A DNA stretch of 21,404 nucleotides, taken from positions 160,309 to 181,712 of the forward strand of contig MNCI01005503.1 of assembly GCA_015680685.1 (NCBI GenBank), given 5' to 3'. This DNA comes from Gnetum montanum. Its lineage: Eukaryota > Streptophyta > Gnetopsida > Gnetales > Gnetaceae. Within the stretch, counting starts at the first letter, position 1; the number at the start of each line of letters is the position of its first letter. Both the position numbers and the translations under genes were made by a program. Shown piece after piece: positions 19,351-21,404 of the stretch. Below the pieces are notes generated by a model, which worked only from the letters and a program-made list of their open reading frames with translations, was not told the origin of the DNA and made no database searches.

Positions 19351-19712
19351 TAATTATCGATTTTCAATTTTTAAGAAACGTATATTCCATACTAGTGGAC
19401 AATACTTAAACTTATCAAGGATTTCCAACTTCCCCCAATTGATATTTTCAAGGTTAAGACTTGGAATTTGGTGATGGACTTGCTCTAATTTGTCTATGCT
19501 ATCGATGTAAGTTCAAGTCAAACCCTCAGTTGGTTCCATGCATATAGTTGAATTGCTCTCTTGATCAGTTCTCAGCCACTAGGTGCCTTCTTGTCTTGTG
19601 GTTGCTACATATAGGCATCTTTGTATATCACTTGTGCACACTGATTGCATGCAAGCAATGTTAAACATTGCACGAACCATGACTTCTGCACACAATTACA
19701 CCCTTAGTCACT
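19351..19712 (-). pseudogene. Element 2 protease-RT linker, no recognisable domain
   Basis: Lies between the protease and RT parts of the polyprotein on the same strand. No motif is visible and stops occur in all minus frames. Linker regions of gypsy pol are poorly conserved, so this is expected. Confidence 0.55.
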
Positions 19713-20155
19713 TTATGTGATGCATGGAACTTTCTTCTTCTCAATCTTTCCAAATGTATTTTCCTTTGATATTTCTAGGGAAAGATCAAAAATTCCTAGG
19801 CATGCATCAACTGTGTGTATCCATGCTCTTTTCATTATGATTGGGAAGTTCCCCTTATCATTGTTTACTTGAATCACTAGGAAGTTATCTTGATACAACC
19901 ACCAACAAATAGTTGTGATAGTGTCATCCACTAGTCCCAATAAGATAGTGATGGACTGATTAGCCAATCTAAATAAATGTTACTCTTTTTTAGTGGAGGT
20001 AGGTTCCAAGCTTTGTACATTTCTTGAGAAATCAAGTTAACACCAAAACTTGAATCCAAAAGAGCTTTGCATAGCTCATTTCCAAGGATTTGTAAATATA
20101 TCAGAGGACTCCCAGGATAAGAGAATTTCCTAAGAAGAGGCCAACTTTTATCCAA
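19713..20155 (-). pseudogene. Element 2 aspartic protease (PR), two frames
   Basis: The protease releases the mature proteins from the polyprotein. The first frame (20155-19931) contains YPGSPLIYLQILGNELCKAL followed by LLDSSFGVNLIS at about 20060-20025. This is the D-S/T-G type active site, with the Gly replaced by Ser (DSS for DSG). The reading then shifts into a second frame (19967-19713) with NQSITILLGLVDDTI, DNFLVIQVNNDKGNFPIIM and AWIHTVDACLGIFD. These match the strand after the active site and the second hydrophobic-glycine region of retropepsins of this clade. A stop precedes 20155, and LTR3 begins only 20 bp further right, so the N-terminus and gag are absent. The altered active-site Gly and the frameshift mean it is inactive. 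Confidence 0.82.
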
Positions 20156-20200
20156 TTAGTGATGGCATGAGTTACTGATGAGATGCAATTTGCATGAGCT

Positions 20201-20244
20201 GTGATATCACGTTGTCCCCTGTGATGTCGCGTACAAGATATTGC
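20201..20244 (+). promoter_or_regulatory. Palindrome cluster in LTR3 U3 (reduced)
   Basis: GTGATATCAC (20201-20210, perfect), GTGATGTCGC (20221-20230) and a decayed unit at 20235-20244 (AAGATATTGC). A possible fourth lies near 20184 (GCAATTTGCA). There are fewer intact units than in LTR1 and LTR2; spacing of 14 bp is kept for one pair. Confidence 0.55.
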
Positions 20245-20260
20245 GGTCCACTGCCAAATC

Positions 20261-20268
20261 TATAAATA
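20261..20268 (+). promoter_or_regulatory. TATA box of LTR3 (TATAAATA)
   Basis: Same TATAAATAAGAGG context as in the other two LTRs, just downstream of the palindrome cluster. Confidence 0.75.
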
Positions 20269-20525
20269 AGAGGCGACACTCCCCTTATTTTCCATCTTGG
20301 TTTAGAAGTAGGGAAACTCTAGTAGTTTGATAACTCCAGAGATAGAATATTTTCCATGTGCCCGTAGTAGGAGTCCCAAAGTGAACGGATCTTTATTCAA
20401 GTAACATTGTACCTGAACACAAGTTGTGTACGCCAATAAATACAAGCTTTCCAAATAAACCTTGTAGTGCATGGAATAGGATTTTATTTATTATTTCTCT
20501 CTCACCCTTAAACTCCTAGAATGTG

Positions 20526-20629
20526 GTATGAGTACGACTTGATTACGAGCATCTAAGGATGTGTACGGATAGTCAAGGAATCGACTGCTCATCGCATGCA
20601 GTATGAGTACGACTTGATTACGAGCATCT
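20526..20629 (+). repeat. 75-bp tandem duplication inside LTR3
   Basis: A 29-bp segment at 20526-20554 is repeated exactly at 20601-20629, period 75 bp. The text after the first copy (AGTCAAGGAATCGACTGCTC, about 20571) also recurs diverged at about 20710. LTR1 and LTR2 lack this block, so it arose within the lineage of element 3 and explains much of its extra length. Exact identity of the 29-bp copies suggests the duplication is recent compared with the age of the LTRs. Confidence 0.85.
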
Positions 20630-21089
20630 TGTGTGACTACTTGGTAACCTAGTGGCATATTTAGGATTTGCACTTGGTAATCCCAATGGTAGTCCTAGAT
20701 GTATATGATTAGTCAAGGAATTGGCTGCTCATCACACTTAGGCTAAATAGATTATCTCAACCCTTTCCTCCTAGTTAAGTGCCTCAGTATGACAACTTCA
20801 ACCATGTGTGTTACACGTGGTGATCCCTGCAATGATTAGCATTTGGTAGCCGCGGTTGCATCGGTTCAAGCTATGTAGGGTAAGTGGGAATGGATGCTGA
20901 TGCTAGTTAATTTAGACTTAGTTCATTAGTTAGAGTTAGTTAGTTTCTCAACCCTTCACCTTGATAGCATAGGAGAAAAACATAAAAAGATATAAAAATC
21001 ATATACCTTGGACTTACTTAACCATACACCATGACAAACACAAGTAAGTTTGGGAAGAAAACGAATGATTAACTCCAAGTTTTCCATGG

Positions 21090-21113
21090 GGCGTGTAGGC
21101 ACGTAGTCTACGG
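21090..21113 (+). promoter_or_regulatory. U5 arm of an inverted repeat around the primer-binding site
   Basis: This 24-nt U5 segment is complementary, with several transitions that still allow G-U pairing, to 21196-21219 just after the primer site. The same U5 segment in LTR1 (1581-1604) and LTR2 (10585-10608, minus) fits the leader arm better still: in LTR1 about 20 of 24 positions match and all differences are transitions. It would form a U5-leader stem in the genomic RNA. Confidence 0.55.
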
Positions 21114-21184
21114 AGTTCTACCGAATAGCGCGTGCTCCGCTCGTTTCATATGGTTGAGTGTAGGGATTCCTCGCCACTCATCAT

Positions 21185-21201
21185 TGGCACCGTTGCCGAG
21201 G
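21185..21201 (+). promoter_or_regulatory. Primer-binding site, tRNA-Asp type
   Basis: TGGCACCGTTGCCGAGG starts one base after the LTR3 end. It matches the complement of the 3' end of plant tRNA-Asp (TGGCGCCGTTGCCGGGG, from general knowledge) at all but two positions, both G-to-A changes. A tRNA paired here would prime minus-strand DNA synthesis. Confidence 0.8.
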
Positions 21202-21219
21202 ACTAAGTGTTTATGCGCC
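21196..21219 (+). promoter_or_regulatory. Leader arm of the U5-leader inverted repeat
   Basis: Runs from the last bases of the primer site into the leader (CCGAGGACTAAG... to ...GCGCC) and pairs with 21090-21113. The loop between the arms (about 82 nt) contains the U5 terminus and most of the primer site. Confidence 0.55.
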
Positions 21220-21404
21220 AAATAGAACATAAAGGATATTACTCACATTGTTGGGAGCCTAAATGAACCTTTGGGTTAATCAAGATAAAAAATTTTATAA
21301 TGGTGAAATTAGCACACTGATAAATCAAAATGTCTTCTTCTCATAAGAGCAACTCACCGCCTAAGGACCATACACGAGATAGTCGGTAACATAAAACACA
21401 TAGC
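21220..21404 (+). other. Element 3 leader and short frame where gag may start
   Basis: After the primer site, the leader has no long frame. An ATG at 21330 opens a 19-codon frame (MSSSHKSNSPPKDH...) that ends at TAA (21387-21389). The hydrophilic, Ser-rich start resembles the beginning of plant gypsy gag proteins. It could be a gag start broken by a stop (CGGTAA) or an upstream short frame. The window ends too soon to decide. Confidence 0.35.

Larger units (their letters stand above)
10515..20175 (-). mobile_element. Element 2: minus-strand Ty3/gypsy retrotransposon, 3' LTR through protease
   Basis: Reading right to left: protease (20155-19713), RT (about 19350-18414), an inserted foreign element, RT end and RNase H (15150-14528), integrase (about 14460-13311), a non-coding tail, a polypurine tract and the 3' LTR (11352-10515). 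The order PR-RT-RH-IN defines Ty3/gypsy. The RT lacks the insert typical of Athila between the PKKGG and CIDFR blocks, and the integrase has no obvious chromodomain. The body therefore looks like a Tat-type non-chromovirus, although the family primer site (seen in element 3) matches tRNA-Asp. gag and the 5' LTR are missing because element 3 begins at 20176; they may lie right of the window. All genes are broken. Confidence 0.85.
20176..21183 (+). mobile_element. LTR3: 5' LTR of element 3, 1,008 bp
   Basis: Begins TGATGAGATGC and ends CCACTCATCA. Homologous to LTR1 and LTR2 along most of its length. It is about 180 bp longer, and the excess lies in the middle (about 20515-20750), where a tandem duplication is seen. 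A primer-binding site follows two bases after the end, so it is a 5' LTR. It carries the TATA box (20261), the GATCTTTATTCAAG block near 20388-20401 and an AATAAA near 20435. Confidence 0.9.
20176..21404 (+). mobile_element. Element 3: 5' end of a plus-strand Ty3/gypsy element of the same family
   Basis: LTR3 is followed by a primer-binding site, so this is a 5' end. The body continues beyond the window. It interrupts element 2 immediately right of its protease, in the opposite orientation. The five bases before it are GTTAC (20171-20175). If this is an intact insertion, GTTAC should recur after its distal LTR, followed by the gag of element 2. Confidence 0.88.

Noticed and set aside
1-21404. 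CRISPR arrays, bacterial operons, plasmid or phage features
   Set aside because: The window is plant nuclear DNA. The tandem repeats found have no spacer structure and there are no bacterial-type genes.

Overview
This is plant nuclear DNA with a retrotransposon-dominated, repeat-on-repeat structure. It is AT-rich, has no operon logic, and has almost no long open frame. Every recognisable protein match is a decayed retrotransposon of a plant-type clade: Ty3/gypsy pol with a tRNA-Asp-type primer site, and L1-like LINEs with DUF4283-like, endonuclease, RT and zf-RVT parts. Large elements, long unassigned AT-rich spacers, an internal assembly gap and nested old insertions suggest a large-genome seed plant, possibly a gymnosperm. 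The species cannot be fixed from the sequence. No intact host gene, rRNA or tRNA gene, or CRISPR array was found.

Layout. (1) 1-1675 is the 3' end of a plus-strand Ty3/gypsy element (element 1): internal tail, polypurine tract and an 826-bp LTR. (2) 2690-4225 is a LINE ORF2 C-terminus on the minus strand (LINE-A). (3) About 5207-8660 is a second, more decayed minus-strand LINE (LINE-B) with traces of ORF1, endonuclease and RT. (4) 9852-10275 holds two tandem-repeat arrays, followed by a TATA-like box at 10348, possibly the promoter half of an older LTR. (5) 10515-20175 is one minus-strand Ty3/gypsy element (element 2) of the same family as element 1: 3' LTR, polypurine tract, about 1.95 kb of non-coding tail, then integrase, RNase H, RT and protease read right to left. 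Its pol is split by a 3,253-bp insertion (15156-18408) with perfect 5-bp target duplications (CATCC) and TG...CA ends. That insertion carries a gene-like, unidentified segment (16789-18215). (6) 20176-21404 is the 5' end of a third family member (element 3) on the plus strand: 1,008-bp LTR, primer-binding site and leader, inserted next to the protease of element 2 and running off the window.

How the parts relate. The three LTRs (plus, minus, plus) show the family's regulatory layout: a cluster of 10-bp GTGATATCAC-like palindromes about 13-14 bp apart, then TATAAATA, then transcribed R/U5. A 24-nt U5 segment is complementary to the leader immediately after the primer site. The pol genes keep catalytic residues but are full of stops of the kind C-to-T decay produces. 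The likely order of events is: older LTR at about 9.85-10.51 kb and the LINEs; element 2 insertion; then the CATCC insertion and element 3 into element 2.
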